Shown here piece by piece: positions 1 through 9,166 of a stretch of 43,142 nucleotides of DNA. How positions within the stretch are numbered: the first letter of the stretch is position 1; each line of letters begins with the position of its first letter. A program made the translations under genes and the position numbers. The stretch is from Spirochaetia bacterium (GTDB lineage Bacteria; Spirochaetota; Spirochaetia; Treponematales; Breznakiellaceae). Location of the stretch: NCBI GenBank assembly GCA_025997755.1, contig BNVA01000001.1, positions 1-43,142 on the forward strand. Direction: 5' to 3'. The notes below the pieces were generated by a model. The model was not told where the DNA came from and ran no database searches. It saw only the letters and a list, made by a program, of their open reading frames with translations.

Positions 1-1509
1 ATCCACCCGGTAGAACCGCTCAAACACACGGCTTTGAGCATAGTCGGGGATACCAATTCCGGTATCGGCAACAGCGATTTCAATCGTATCCCCAAGTTGG
101 GAAACATCGACCTTCACCGTTCCGCCGGGCTTGTTGTATTTTATGGCGTTATCAATCAGGTTATAAAACATCTCATATATCATAGAGCACCCGGCCGACA
201 TCACAGCATTGCCGCAGATACTCACCGTAACCCTGTGTTCACCGGCTTTTAACGAAAGCGCTTCCGCCGCTTCGGCGGCAATGGCAGAGAGGCTCACTTC
301 TTCAAAGGTTTCGCCTCCTGTGTTCTCGTCCAGTTCGGAGATTAGGATAATATCCTCGATGAGCGCTATCAAACGAGAGGCTTCATCTTTAATCTTTCCA
401 AAAAACTCATGCTGATCGCTTTCCTTAACTATACCGCTGGACAGCATTTCCGCATGACCATAGATGCTCGTAAGCGGCGTTTTTAACTCATGCGACACAT
501 TTGCCGAAAACTCCCGCCGCATTTGTTCAGCCGCCATTTTTTCGGTTATATCGAGAAACAGTATAATAGCGCCTGAATCTGTTACGGGGCTAAAAAACAC
601 ACGATACGATTTGCCGGAACGCCGGATGCTGAGTTCGCTCCGCTTGCCGGACAGCGCAGCCCTCACTTGTTCCAGCAGCTCAACGTCTCTTATCAGCTCC
701 AAAATATTTTTGCCGTCCATAGCGGTATCCGTTTCAAAAAGAGCCGCCGCACTTTTGTTGACGGAAAGGATAATGCCCTGTCTGCTGATCAGTATAATGC
801 CCTCACTCATACTATCCATAATTGCGCTAATCGTATCCGCGCGGCTTTGCAAGTCCGAAAACTGCGCGGCAATACGCTCACGCTGCTGCTCAATAGTCCG
901 AATGAACGGGACAAGCTCGTCATAGGGCGGGATAGCTTCCGTGTTTAGCCCCATGTTTATATCGAAGTTATTTATGGGCGCAACAATTCGTTTTGTAAGA
1001 TTTCCCGCCAATAAATAGCCGATGATAAGAATGACAAAAATAATGCAGATAACCGAGGGCAGCACGCCTCTGAACATTCCCCAAATACTGTTTGTTGTCT
1101 TTGCTATACGCAATATAGAGCCATCCGCTAAGCGGACAGCATAATAATAAGTTTCCATGCCCAACGTATCCGACAATCGGCGGCTCTCACCCCAGCCTGT
1201 TTCAACCGCTTCCACAATTTCTTCCCGATCCTTATGGTTTGCTAAACCTTCTGTACCAACCGTATTATCAAACGCGACCATTCCGTCCGGGTGAATCAAT
1301 GTTATACGCATATCATTGGGTTTGAAAATAATAAGCTTCTGCATAGCGGATTGTGTATCGGCGTCTCTGAATAGGTCTGCCCTCTCCCGGAGTTCACTTA
1401 TTACGATTCCTGAAAATTGGTTGTAAAACACAAAACAGAGCGCCGCCGCTACAAGCACAAGGCTGATTACCGTAAGCATTATCATATCGAAAAAAATACG
1501 CTTTTTCAA
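1..1509 (-). CDS. phoR: PhoR-type sensor histidine kinase, C-terminus cut by window edge
   Basis: Membrane histidine kinase that would sense phosphate status with the Pst/PhoU complex and phosphorylate the adjacent PhoB-like regulator. The frame is open for 503 codons to position 1. Seen in order: an N-terminal membrane helix, an extracytoplasmic stretch of about 130 residues, a second membrane helix, a PAS-like segment, the H-box (FSANVSHELKTPLTS), the N-box (NLIDNAIKYN), the G1 box (VADTGIGIP) and the F-box (VFERFYRVD). The G2 box and the end lie outside the window. I chose the TTG start at 1509 because GAGGG lies 8 nt upstream, inside the end of the phoB frame; ATG codons at residues 9 and 11 are alternatives. 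It sits 4 nt after phoB, so the two are co-transcribed. Signal specificity is inferred from the pst-phoU context. Confidence 0.9.
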   Translation of the reverse strand, partial: MKKRIFFDMIMLTVISLVLVAAALCFVFYNQFSGIVISELRERADLFRDADTQSAMQKLIIFKPNDMRITLIHPDGMVAFDNTVGTEGLANHKDREEIVEAVETGWGESRRLSDTLGMETYYYAVRLADGSILRIAKTTNSIWGMFRGVLPSVICIIFVILIIGYLLAGNLTKRIVAPINNFDINMGLNTEAIPPYDELVPFIRTIEQQRERIAAQFSDLQSRADTISAIMDSMSEGIILISRQGIILSVNKSAAALFETDTAMDGKNILELIRDVELLEQVRAALSGKRSELSIRRSGKSYRVFFSPVTDSGAIILFLDITEKMAAEQMRREFSANVSHELKTPLTSIYGHAEMLSSGIVKESDQHEFFGKIKDEASRLIALIEDIILISELDENTGGETFEEVSLSAIAAEAAEALSLKAGEHRVTVSICGNAVMSAGCSMIYEMFYNLIDNAIKYNKPGGTVKVDVSQLGDTIEIAVADTGIGIPDYAQSRVFERFYRVD

Positions 1510-1513
1510 AAAA

Positions 1514-2224
1514 TTAACCCTCTATCTTGTAACCGACATTCCGCACCGTTTTGATGATTTCACCTGCACTCCCCATCTTTTTTCGCAGGGATTTGATGTG
1601 CATATCAACGGTACGGGTCTCGCCGACATAATCAAAACCCCAAACCTGATTGAGCAATGTATCGCGGGTTGAAACAATTCCCTTATTGTGCATCAAGTAG
1701 TAAAGTAATTCAAACTCTCTATAGGTAAGGACAATTTCTTCATTTCCCGCAAATATTACGCGCCTGTCGCTATGAAGTGTGACGCTGCCAACGGTGACTT
1801 TACCGGGTTTTTCCGCATCGCTTTCACTTCCTTCACATCGGCGAAGCACAGCCTTCACCCTTGATATTGCTTCCATTACGGAAAACGGCTTTGTAATGTA
1901 GTCATCCGCTCCTAAATCAAGCCCCTTGATACGGTCAAGCTCCGCGCCCTTTGCGGTGAGCATGATAACAGGCAACTGCTTCGTCTTTTCAGCTTGTTTC
2001 AACTTTTTTAATATGGATATGCCATCTTCTCCGGGCAGCATGATGTCCAGCAGAACAAGTGAGGGCGCGTCTTTTAGCAAACGAGCATAAAATGCCTCGC
2101 CTGAAGTAAAGCCCTCCGCTTCAAATCCGGCCGAAGACAACGCATACACTACCATTTCACGGATATTGTCATCATCTTCAACAATAAATACTTTTTGCAT
2201 GAATTCGGCGCCACCGCGCCCCAT
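1514..2224 (-). CDS. phoB: PhoB/PhoP-type response regulator (OmpR family)
   Basis: Two-component DNA-binding regulator, 236 aa as drawn. The N-terminal receiver has the acidic pair (VEDDDN), the phospho-acceptor Asp in LLDIMLPGEDG, the Thr/Ala switch (MLTAKG) and the Lys in DYITKPF. A winged-helix OmpR-type effector follows, with TYREFELLYYLM and RTVDMHIKSLRKK. The drawn start overlaps the upstream stop as TAATG, suggesting translational coupling. The family normally begins near MQKVFIVEDD, so the ATG at 2200 (228 aa) is an equally good start; neither has a strong ribosome binding site. With phoR it would activate the pst operon under phosphate limitation, and a TTTACA-N5-TTTACA repeat upstream of pstS is its likely target (inference). 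Confidence 0.9.
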   Translation of the reverse strand: MGRGGAEFMQKVFIVEDDDNIREMVVYALSSAGFEAEGFTSGEAFYARLLKDAPSLVLLDIMLPGEDGISILKKLKQAEKTKQLPVIMLTAKGAELDRIKGLDLGADDYITKPFSVMEAISRVKAVLRRCEGSESDAEKPGKVTVGSVTLHSDRRVIFAGNEEIVLTYREFELLYYLMHNKGIVSTRDTLLNQVWGFDYVGETRTVDMHIKSLRKKMGSAGEIIKTVRNVGYKIEG

Positions 2225-2634
2225 TATTCCAGTTCGTTTAGGTATTCATCACCGTGAATTCCAACGAGACAGCCTTTAGAAGGGTCGGGCTTAATGTCAA
2301 GCAGTTCCATGGCGGTAATTGAAAGCAGGTTGTTCGCTCCCGGGGGCGCAATGGCGGCGTCCAGCTCTATTCTGCGGTCGTGCCAGATGATTTCCATTTG
2401 GCCGGACACGTCCATGCGGGACGGCTGTCCACCCGTCAGCTTGAACGTCTGTTCGCCTTTCTTGCGGAGTCCCAATCGCTCAAAAACATCTCTGGTGATA
2501 ACGTTCCGGTGCGCCCCGGTGTCGGCCTTGAAACGTACTGTCATTTGGCGCACTTCAGATTCTTTGATGCGCCCCCGGCTGAAATCGGATACATCGTCAG
2601 AGTTTCTGACTACCAAATCTTCATAAACAGTCAT
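2224..2634 (-). CDS. Retropepsin-like clan AA aspartic protease domain protein
   Basis: Small (136 aa) protein with a single retroviral-type aspartyl protease fold. The catalytic-type motif ADTGAHRNVI follows a beta strand (MTVRFK), and the second conserved part reads PPGANNLLSITAMELLDI, as in bacterial clan AA single-domain proteins, which would act as dimers. The start at 2634 is preceded by AAGGAG at 7-8 nt; an in-frame extension to 2676 lacks such support. The stop overlaps the phoB start by one base (TAATG). It lies between the TIR gene and phoB and may have arrived with the methylase/TIR insert or belong to the Pho unit. Substrate and role are unknown; protease activity is inferred only from DTGA. 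Confidence 0.7.
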   Translation of the reverse strand: MTVYEDLVVRNSDDVSDFSRGRIKESEVRQMTVRFKADTGAHRNVITRDVFERLGLRKKGEQTFKLTGGQPSRMDVSGQMEIIWHDRRIELDAAIAPPGANNLLSITAMELLDIKPDPSKGCLVGIHGDEYLNELE

Positions 2635-2887
2635 AGAGTCTCCTTCATAATGCTCAGTATACATTAAACAGCACAATCATGCCATCTACTGCAGTGTGGC
2701 AGCCAGATTATCGCATGGCGGTTGCAGTTTATAATCCGATGCTTGTAGGGGTAAGTCTGCCGGTACTAGGGGGGAATTCTGTCGATCTCAGGCTTTATTC
2801 CTAATCTTTTTTATCCAGTCGCCACTGGATATATCTCTTTCTATGATTTTCTCTCTAGATCATGAAATCCGTGCCATGTGCTTACTT
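2635..2887. other. Intergenic gap with one hairpin
   Basis: About 250 bases between the aspartic protease gene and the TIR gene. I see no gene. A perfect 8-bp hairpin (TATCCAGT, loop CGCC, ACTGGATA) lies at 2812-2831. It is preceded by a T-run on the plus strand and followed by an A-run on the minus strand, so it does not look like a terminator for either direction. Confidence 0.4.
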
Positions 2888-3682
2888 CTAAGCGTCTGCA
2901 ATAGACACTACCAGCATTGTATCAATTTGTTTAAGTTTTTTACCATTAACACTCCACACCCTGATTCCATGAAGCGGCTCTTTCGTCTTTGCTTCAAGTG
3001 TAAAGACCAATGGTTTATCTGGGGAAATAATCTTACCCGTCTCACAATACGTCTGAGCTTCATCACCATCAACACCATCAACCATACACCAACCATGAAT
3101 AGAACTTGTATTATTAACAATGAAAAGTTTAACATCATCATGACTGGTAATTTTATTAGAATACGATACTGCTATATGAGGGTCAGACTCTTTGAATTTG
3201 CGTGCTTTTATTGCTATTTTTACTAAGAAATCAGTAACTCTTTCTACTTCGCAATAAAGATTTTCAAATGTCGCCTTATACACACTTGTATCTTTGTCAT
3301 CTACTGTGCCAACAATCTTTTCAAGAGTCTCTTTCATGCCTATTTCACACATATTTATATACACAGTAGTTAAAAGAATAGTTGGCTGACTTGAATTATC
3401 TATTTTAATAGGAATAAATTTTATGCCGTCTTTTACAGATTTATATAGTGCAGTAGTCCATTCCAAATTGACCATACCGCTATCTAATGATTTTTGACTC
3501 ACAAAAAAGAAAAAATATTTACATCTTGAAAGTCCCTCGTCCATTTTTCCTATAATGTTTTCACCCGGCTTCATTGACCACGAATCGTAGAAAACATTTT
3601 GTTCTCCATACTTATTCCGCAGAGCAACAGCAATAGGTTCAACTACATCTTTATCTTGGCAATTATGACTTAAAAATATCAT
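2888..3682 (-). CDS. TIR-domain protein (putative NAD-consuming defence effector)
   Basis: 264 aa. Residues 1-140 form a TIR domain: the opening strand IFLSHNCQDKD, the FYDSWSMKPGENI loop, the FFFFVSQKSLDSG strand, then MVNLEWTTAL, in which Glu74 aligns with the catalytic Glu of SARM1-like NADases. The C-terminal 100 residues look like an all-beta domain that I do not recognise. Bacterial TIR proteins commonly cleave NAD+ or make cyclic ADP-ribose signals during phage infection; that function here is inferred. The start is 7 nt behind the methylase stop, with AGGGGGG upstream, so the two genes form an operon. The paralogous methylase B is followed by a different partner, which makes this an interchangeable-looking slot. 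Confidence 0.82.
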   Translation of the reverse strand: MIFLSHNCQDKDVVEPIAVALRNKYGEQNVFYDSWSMKPGENIIGKMDEGLSRCKYFFFFVSQKSLDSGMVNLEWTTALYKSVKDGIKFIPIKIDNSSQPTILLTTVYINMCEIGMKETLEKIVGTVDDKDTSVYKATFENLYCEVERVTDFLVKIAIKARKFKESDPHIAVSYSNKITSHDDVKLFIVNNTSSIHGWCMVDGVDGDEAQTYCETGKIISPDKPLVFTLEAKTKEPLHGIRVWSVNGKKLKQIDTMLVVSIADA

Positions 3683-3689
3683 TTCCCCC

Positions 3690-6092
3690 CTACCCCTTCA
3701 AAAACCCATACTCATACACCTTCGGCTGTATTTTCACCGTGAGCGTTTTAAGTGCGGCGCGCAAGTCGGCAAGAAGCGCATTGTAGGTTTCGTCTGTTGA
3801 CTTGGTATTCATCGCGCCGCTTTCTTTGCGCCCCTGAAAGTATTCCCGAATGTCGTAATACGAAGCATTGACCGAAACGGTTTTGTTGTTCTGCGATTTT
3901 ATGCTGGCGTGATAGTATTTCCAAAGCTCTTTTCCAGCATACAGCACGGCGGCGGCTTCATCGCTCAGAGTGCGTCCTTTAAGAAAGTTGCTCATAAAGT
4001 TTGATTCAAACTTTTCCCGTGCGCCTGCTTCCTTTTCGGTGAAGGGTATCCAGTGGTTGACACCATCGCGGGAAGAAATACGGTTTTGTCCATGAAACAG
4101 CGTGAATATGAGACAATCGTTTTGAAACTCAGTATCAGTTTTGTAGCCGTCATTGTTTGGAAAATAAAATTGATCACGATCATTGATCCATGTTGGTTCA
4201 ATACAAAGACGTACAGCAAAATAGATGCAACCTTCAAGTATGTTTTTTGCTGTGAAGGCAAAATGATTGGCGTGTCTTGTTCCAATTTTACTTTCTATAT
4301 ATGGAAAGTGTAACCGTTGAAAATCCGGAGCAAGATTGTCCATAAAAGCAGTTGCTATGGAGTGATTTTTATCATCAAATTGTTTTATCCATTTGTTTAT
4401 GGAAGGCAATGCACCATCCCAAAACTTTTTTGTTCCGCCTTCTTCCACGACATCGAGTTCAACGCAATGAGTAAACGGCTTCCCATTCAGATCCCAGATA
4501 GTAAAGCCTATCGGAAACTTACCATCAACATTATCAAAAGTATCGGCGTGAACAATAAATCCAGCTTTGAACTCCGCTTTGAAAAACGCTCTAAAACTAA
4601 TAAAGTTCTGAGCGTTAATAAACTTTACCTTTGAAAACATTGCCAAATTACATTTTGGTATTTCGGCATAAATGCGCGCTATGAAATGGGCAAATATTTC
4701 GTTAGTGGCTTTGCCAATGGATGCTTGGTATTTTGCTACAGTTTTGTGCATAGTCGTTACTTCTGCCTTATTTTTTCCGGTGCCAGTTACGGTCGTTGCA
4801 CTAGTTGCCTCCGCATACGGCGGATTGATATAACAAATCAACTTCTTGCGCTTTTCCGGGTCGCCGATAATCTTTTTCAATTCTTCCGGCAGTTTGTCAA
4901 AACTGTCATTCAAAAAATCAAACTGAAAAACGTGTCCGCTTAACAGGTTCAGGTTTTCGTCAATGTCGATAAGGCTTTGCATAGTTTCCACATTCCCCTG
5001 TTCAACATCGCTTGCCCACACGTTATATTCATTCGACAATCCGGCAAGCAAGTTTCCCGTCCCCGCCGCGCAGTCCCACACATAGTATTCGTCCTGCCAA
5101 TTTTCCCCAAACACCTTAGCGAGATATTCCTTTGACTTATCCGCCCAGATTTTCGGCGTAAAGAACGATCCTTTTACTTCGCGGATATTCGCGGGAACTA
5201 AAAGATCCCGCCTGTCGATAATGTGCTGTTGATATTCTTCCGCGGGTGGGCGCTCATACCGATTCCAGAAACGGCTATAAGCCGCGCCGCCGTCGGTAAA
5301 ATCTATCTTGTTCTCAAACCAATCGCCCTCGATATTTTCACGCAGTTTATACTTGTCATTTTCGAGAACAATCTTTAATTTCTCCGTGATACTATTGCCA
5401 TCATAAGACATTATATCGGCGCGGTAAAAATCGCCGTCAAGTATGCCGCTTTTTACAAACCTTGCCCATCGCTCTTTTGATAAATTTATAAACGGCTTTA
5501 CTTCCTTTACCCATTTGATAAAAATCTGTACAAAGTTATCTTTTGTTATGGGGCTTTTTATAGAAGTAGACGCACCAGAGACAAAGTGTGTTTTGATAAA
5601 CTCTTTTATTTCCCCGTCATCGCCGCCAAAGTTATAGATGGCAATTTTCGCGCCGATCAGTTTTGTTACTTTTTCCCGCGCCTTTTGAAAATCCGCGGTT
5701 TCGTGATTACTGGGTGTGGTGTTCCAGTTAAAATCTGTTTCGTTAAAAATAGGCAGCATATCGTGAAACGACACAAAGGCAATCCGCGCCTCGTCGAAAA
5801 CACCGAGCCATGGCGGTGCTAGATATTCGCCCTTCTCATAAGTTTTTTTGCAAGTAAGAATGAGTTGGGTAAGCATGTCAAAAACATCTTGCGTTCCCTT
5901 TTTTGCTTCTGCCCAGAGATAGTGTGTTGAACTACCCACACCATCACTAAATAAATCGCCTCGTGCTTTGTTTTCGGTGATTACAAAGTCGATATTGTCG
6001 ATATTCGGTTCATAACCGTATTTAGGGAAGTAGTCTTTATAAACAAAACCTTTTAGCGTTTCTTCTTTCTGTATACCGCTATATGTTGGCAT
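3690..6092 (-). CDS. Type IIG-like N6-adenine DNA methyltransferase/nuclease, copy A
   Basis: 800 aa. The central methylase has the AdoMet motif I DCAAGTGNL (residues 340-348) and the catalytic NPPY (423-426), as in gamma-class N6-adenine methylases. The N-terminus has LFSD (Asp50) and AEAKK (Glu62-x-Lys64), a plausible PD-(D/E)xK nuclease core, so a single-chain restriction-modification enzyme is likely. The C-terminal third probably recognises DNA. It starts 13 nt after phoU and ends 7 nt before the TIR gene, so it would be transcribed with the phosphate operon. A paralogue at 23092-25491 is very similar apart from patches near residues 430-452 and 575-615. The homology starts at the GGGCAAA just before ATG and ends about the stop. 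Nuclease activity is inferred. Confidence 0.85.
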   Translation of the reverse strand: MPTYSGIQKEETLKGFVYKDYFPKYGYEPNIDNIDFVITENKARGDLFSDGVGSSTHYLWAEAKKGTQDVFDMLTQLILTCKKTYEKGEYLAPPWLGVFDEARIAFVSFHDMLPIFNETDFNWNTTPSNHETADFQKAREKVTKLIGAKIAIYNFGGDDGEIKEFIKTHFVSGASTSIKSPITKDNFVQIFIKWVKEVKPFINLSKERWARFVKSGILDGDFYRADIMSYDGNSITEKLKIVLENDKYKLRENIEGDWFENKIDFTDGGAAYSRFWNRYERPPAEEYQQHIIDRRDLLVPANIREVKGSFFTPKIWADKSKEYLAKVFGENWQDEYYVWDCAAGTGNLLAGLSNEYNVWASDVEQGNVETMQSLIDIDENLNLLSGHVFQFDFLNDSFDKLPEELKKIIGDPEKRKKLICYINPPYAEATSATTVTGTGKNKAEVTTMHKTVAKYQASIGKATNEIFAHFIARIYAEIPKCNLAMFSKVKFINAQNFISFRAFFKAEFKAGFIVHADTFDNVDGKFPIGFTIWDLNGKPFTHCVELDVVEEGGTKKFWDGALPSINKWIKQFDDKNHSIATAFMDNLAPDFQRLHFPYIESKIGTRHANHFAFTAKNILEGCIYFAVRLCIEPTWINDRDQFYFPNNDGYKTDTEFQNDCLIFTLFHGQNRISSRDGVNHWIPFTEKEAGAREKFESNFMSNFLKGRTLSDEAAAVLYAGKELWKYYHASIKSQNNKTVSVNASYYDIREYFQGRKESGAMNTKSTDETYNALLADLRAALKTLTVKIQPKVYEYGFLKG

Positions 6093-6105
6093 TTTGCCCT
6101 ACCGC

Positions 6106-6765
6106 CTATAAAACCTGCGTGTCCTTGTGCTTGCCCGTAATGGAGAATATGACCCACTCGGCAATATTGACCGCGTGATCGCCGATGCGTTCAAAGTATT
6201 TGGCAATCTGCAGGAGGTCAACGGCCTGTTCACCATTTTGCACATCTTCGTGTATTAACTGTATCATATCCTTTTTCACAATATCAAACAAATCATCCAC
6301 AACATCGTCGTAGGCAATGACAGCCTGCGCCATATCCAAATCTTTTTTGACAAAGGCATCAATACTGTCTGTTACCATTTTTATTGTTGCCTCCGCCATT
6401 TGCGGGATATGCTTGAGGTTGATGATATATTCCCGCTCGGTTAGATACACGCAAAGTTCCGAAATATCGGCGGCCTGATCCCCTATACGTTCCATGTCGG
6501 TAATCATTTTCAGCGCCGTGGAAACCTGACGTAAATCCCGTGCTACCGGTTGTTGATTCATAAGCAGCTTTAAGCATAAACTCTCGATTTCCTTTTCCTT
6601 GTCATCTATTATGTCGTCACTTACAATGATTGTTTTAGCCGACTCCACATCCTGTTCTTCAAGAGCTTTTACAGCTTTAGCTATTGTTTGCTCAATAAGA
6701 GCGCCCATTTCAATCAGGCTGTTATTCAATTGTGTAAGCTGCTCGTCAAAACGACTGCGCATCAT
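6106..6765 (-). CDS. phoU: PhoU phosphate signalling/transport regulator
   Basis: 219 aa, normal for the family. It holds two PhoU helical repeats, each with the metal-binding-type signature ([11 protein letters not shown] near residues 95-105 and [14 protein letters not shown] near 190-205). PhoU connects the Pst transporter to PhoR and restrains the Pho response when phosphate is plentiful. Its start overlaps the end of pstB by 4 nt (ATGA), so it is translationally coupled. In many bacteria phoB-phoR would follow directly; here the methylase/TIR insert begins 13 nt downstream. Confidence 0.95.
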   Translation of the reverse strand: MMRSRFDEQLTQLNNSLIEMGALIEQTIAKAVKALEEQDVESAKTIIVSDDIIDDKEKEIESLCLKLLMNQQPVARDLRQVSTALKMITDMERIGDQAADISELCVYLTEREYIINLKHIPQMAEATIKMVTDSIDAFVKKDLDMAQAVIAYDDVVDDLFDIVKKDMIQLIHEDVQNGEQAVDLLQIAKYFERIGDHAVNIAEWVIFSITGKHKDTQVL

Positions 6766-7511
6766 CCAAACCTCCCTGTAATGTAATCCTCTGTCCGCTT
6801 ATCCTGCGGCAGGGCGAATAGGGCGCCGGTGTCCGTGTACTCGACCACCTCGCCAAGAAGAAAAAATGCCGTTTTATCGCTGATCCGGGTGGCTTGCTGC
6901 ATATTATGGGTCACGATAATGATACTATACTTTTCCCGTAAAGCCAGCAGCAATTCCTCGATTTTTCCGGTGGAAATAGGGTCAAGGGCGCTTGTAGGCT
7001 CGTCCATCAACAGCACTTCAGGCGATACGGCAAGCGCCCTAGCAATGCATAGCCGCTGCTGCTGTCCCCCCGACAACCCAAGAGCGGACTTTTTCAGCCT
7101 GTCCTTTACCTCGCCCCAAATCGCCGCGCCTTTGAGGGATTCCTCAACGATTTTGTCAAGTTCATACCGCGACGTTATGCCATGGGTTCGCGGGCCAAAG
7201 GCGATATTGTCGTATACGCTCATGGGGAAGGGATTGGGCTTTTGGAATACCATCCCAACGCGCTTTCGCAAGTGATTGATGTCCACGTTCCCATAAACAT
7301 CTTCGCCAAACAAGCGCACACCGCCTGAAATTGTGCAGCCCTCCACCAAATCGTTCATGCGGTTGAGTGTCTTTAAGAGTGTTGACTTCCCGCAGCCGGA
7401 GGGCCCGATAAACGCGGTTATCTTTCCTCTTTCGATTCCCATAGTTATGTTTTTGAGCGCCTGAAAATCGCCATAAAACAAATCTAAAGATTGTATATCA
7501 AAACAGTTCAC
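6762..7511 (-). CDS. pstB: Phosphate ABC transporter ATP-binding protein PstB
   Basis: 249 aa, the usual PstB length. It has the Walker [10 protein letters not shown] near residues 36-44, the Q-loop in [16 protein letters not shown] (a PstB hallmark), the ABC signature [15 protein letters not shown] and the Walker [14 protein letters not shown], with the switch His in IVTHNMQQA. It energises phosphate import through PstC-PstA at the inner membrane. The 4-nt overlaps with pstA and phoU show a tightly coupled operon. Confidence 0.96.
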   Translation of the reverse strand: MNCFDIQSLDLFYGDFQALKNITMGIERGKITAFIGPSGCGKSTLLKTLNRMNDLVEGCTISGGVRLFGEDVYGNVDINHLRKRVGMVFQKPNPFPMSVYDNIAFGPRTHGITSRYELDKIVEESLKGAAIWGEVKDRLKKSALGLSGGQQQRLCIARALAVSPEVLLMDEPTSALDPISTGKIEELLLALREKYSIIIVTHNMQQATRISDKTAFFLLGEVVEYTDTGALFALPQDKRTEDYITGRFG

Positions 7512-8332
7512 GCTTTGCCTCCAATCCGCCGGGCAAGTTTTGCGGACAGGGCATTGATTAAGACTACAACAACCAAAAGCACAACCGCGGTGGCGTAGCC
7601 CTCGCCAGTATGAAGTCCCTCGCTGGAAAGAGCGTACATGTGAACCGACAGGGTGCGCGCCGACTGCAGGGGGTTTTCGGGTATCTGCGCCACGGTTCCG
7701 GCGGTATAAATCAGCGCCGCCGTTTCTCCTGCGATGCGTCCGATGGAAAGGATTACCCCGGCCAGAATACCCGGCGTCGCGGAGGGCAGCACAATTCGGA
7801 ATACAGTGCGGAGCTTGCCCGCGCCCAAGCCGAAAGCCCCCTCACGGTAGGTATCGGGAACGGCTTGCAGGGCTTCCTCACTTGAACGCATAATCAGCGG
7901 CAAAATCATAATTGACAGGGTAAACGCCCCCGCAAGCAGGGAAAATCCCCAGCCTAAAAATGTGACAAAAAACAACATTCCAAACAGTCCGTATACAATG
8001 GAGGGAATGCCGGAAAGCGTTTCTGTTGTTACCCTCACTAAAAGTACGGCCTTGTTGCCGCGTTTCGCGTATTCGGCAAGATAAATCGCCGCGAAAACGC
8101 CAAGGGGCACAGCGATGACGAGAGACAGCAGCGTCATGATGACGGTGGAAATCATCGCGGGCATGAGGGACACGTTTTCGCTGTTGTAGTTAAGCGCAAA
8201 GAGTGACGGCTTGATATGGGGGATACCTTTCACAAGGATGAAGCCCACAAGGAACAACAGCACCGAAAATGTAAGAGCGGCGGCAATCCATGTAGCGGCG
8301 CCCATAATCAACTCAGATGGCTTTTTACGCAA
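7508..8332 (-). CDS. pstA: Phosphate ABC transporter permease PstA
   Basis: 274 aa membrane protein with about six hydrophobic helices and the binding-protein-dependent permease (EAA-type) loop around [26 protein letters not shown]. It pairs with PstC to form the phosphate channel. It overlaps pstB by 4 nt, and its start immediately follows the pstC stop. PstA rather than PstC is assigned from operon order and the sequence [14 protein letters not shown]. Confidence 0.94.
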   Translation of the reverse strand: MRKKPSELIMGAATWIAAALTFSVLLFLVGFILVKGIPHIKPSLFALNYNSENVSLMPAMISTVIMTLLSLVIAVPLGVFAAIYLAEYAKRGNKAVLLVRVTTETLSGIPSIVYGLFGMLFFVTFLGWGFSLLAGAFTLSIMILPLIMRSSEEALQAVPDTYREGAFGLGAGKLRTVFRIVLPSATPGILAGVILSIGRIAGETAALIYTAGTVAQIPENPLQSARTLSVHMYALSSEGLHTGEGYATAVVLLVVVVLINALSAKLARRIGGKA

Positions 8333-9166
8333 TTATTTTGCCCTCCGTTTCAGCGCCGAAAAACTTAAGTTTATAAGCAGTATAAACACAAACAGGACAA
8401 CACCGGTTGCAATCAATGCTTCCCGGTGCAGTTCCGCCGCATAGCCCATTTCAAGAACGATGTTTGCGGTAAGTGTGCGGACGCCTTTGAATAGGGAAAC
8501 CGGCATACGCGCCTGATTTCCCGCTACCATAATTACGGCCATGGTTTCGCCTATGGCACGTCCTACCCCGAGGACGACCGCCGCAAGTACGCCGGATTTG
8601 GCGGCGGGGAGCAGGACAAAGAATACGCTGCGGTAATGCCCCGCGCCGAGCGCCAACGCGCCCTCGTAATACTGCTGCGGAACAGCGCGCAACGCGCTCT
8701 CGGCAATGCCAATGATTGTAGGCAAAATCATAATACCTAGCAGGATAGATGCCGATAAAATGCTGTTGCCTGAAAGCGGGATAATGACCGCCATGCCGAA
8801 AAAACCGTACACAACCGAGGGAATACCCGCGAGCAGTTCCACCCCCGGCTTGAGAAGCGAATAGAGTTTTTTCGGGCAGACACGGGCGAGAAAGGTTGCC
8901 GCCAGTATGCCGGTTGGAACGCCAATAACAATCGCCCCCGCCGTAACATACAGACTGCCAAGTATCATTGGAAATATTCCAAATACCGGGGGCGTGTCCG
9001 CCGGCGACCACTCTCTACCAAGCAAAAAATTGAACACGCCTATTTTCCCTGCCGCGGGAATGCCGTTTGCCAACAAAAAAATACAGATTAAGGCGACCGC
9101 CAGTATGGAAGCAAGCGCCGATGCAAAAAACACGGCGCCCATGAGTTTTTCTCTCACCCTGCTCAT
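8333..9166 (-). CDS. pstC: Phosphate ABC transporter permease PstC
   Basis: 277 aa permease with about six membrane helices and the EAA-type loop around ESALRAVPQQYYEGALALGAG. LAGIPSVVYGFFG and GRAIGETMAVIMVAGN are typical of PstC. It forms the inner-membrane phosphate channel with PstA. It overlaps the end of pstS by 4 nt and abuts pstA. Confidence 0.94.
   Translation of the reverse strand: MSRVREKLMGAVFFASALASILAVALICIFLLANGIPAAGKIGVFNFLLGREWSPADTPPVFGIFPMILGSLYVTAGAIVIGVPTGILAATFLARVCPKKLYSLLKPGVELLAGIPSVVYGFFGMAVIIPLSGNSILSASILLGIMILPTIIGIAESALRAVPQQYYEGALALGAGHYRSVFFVLLPAAKSGVLAAVVLGVGRAIGETMAVIMVAGNQARMPVSLFKGVRTLTANIVLEMGYAAELHREALIATGVVLFVFILLINLSFSALKRRAK

Noticed and set aside
2812..2831. 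Hairpin as a terminator
   Set aside because: The T-run is on the wrong side for both strands.
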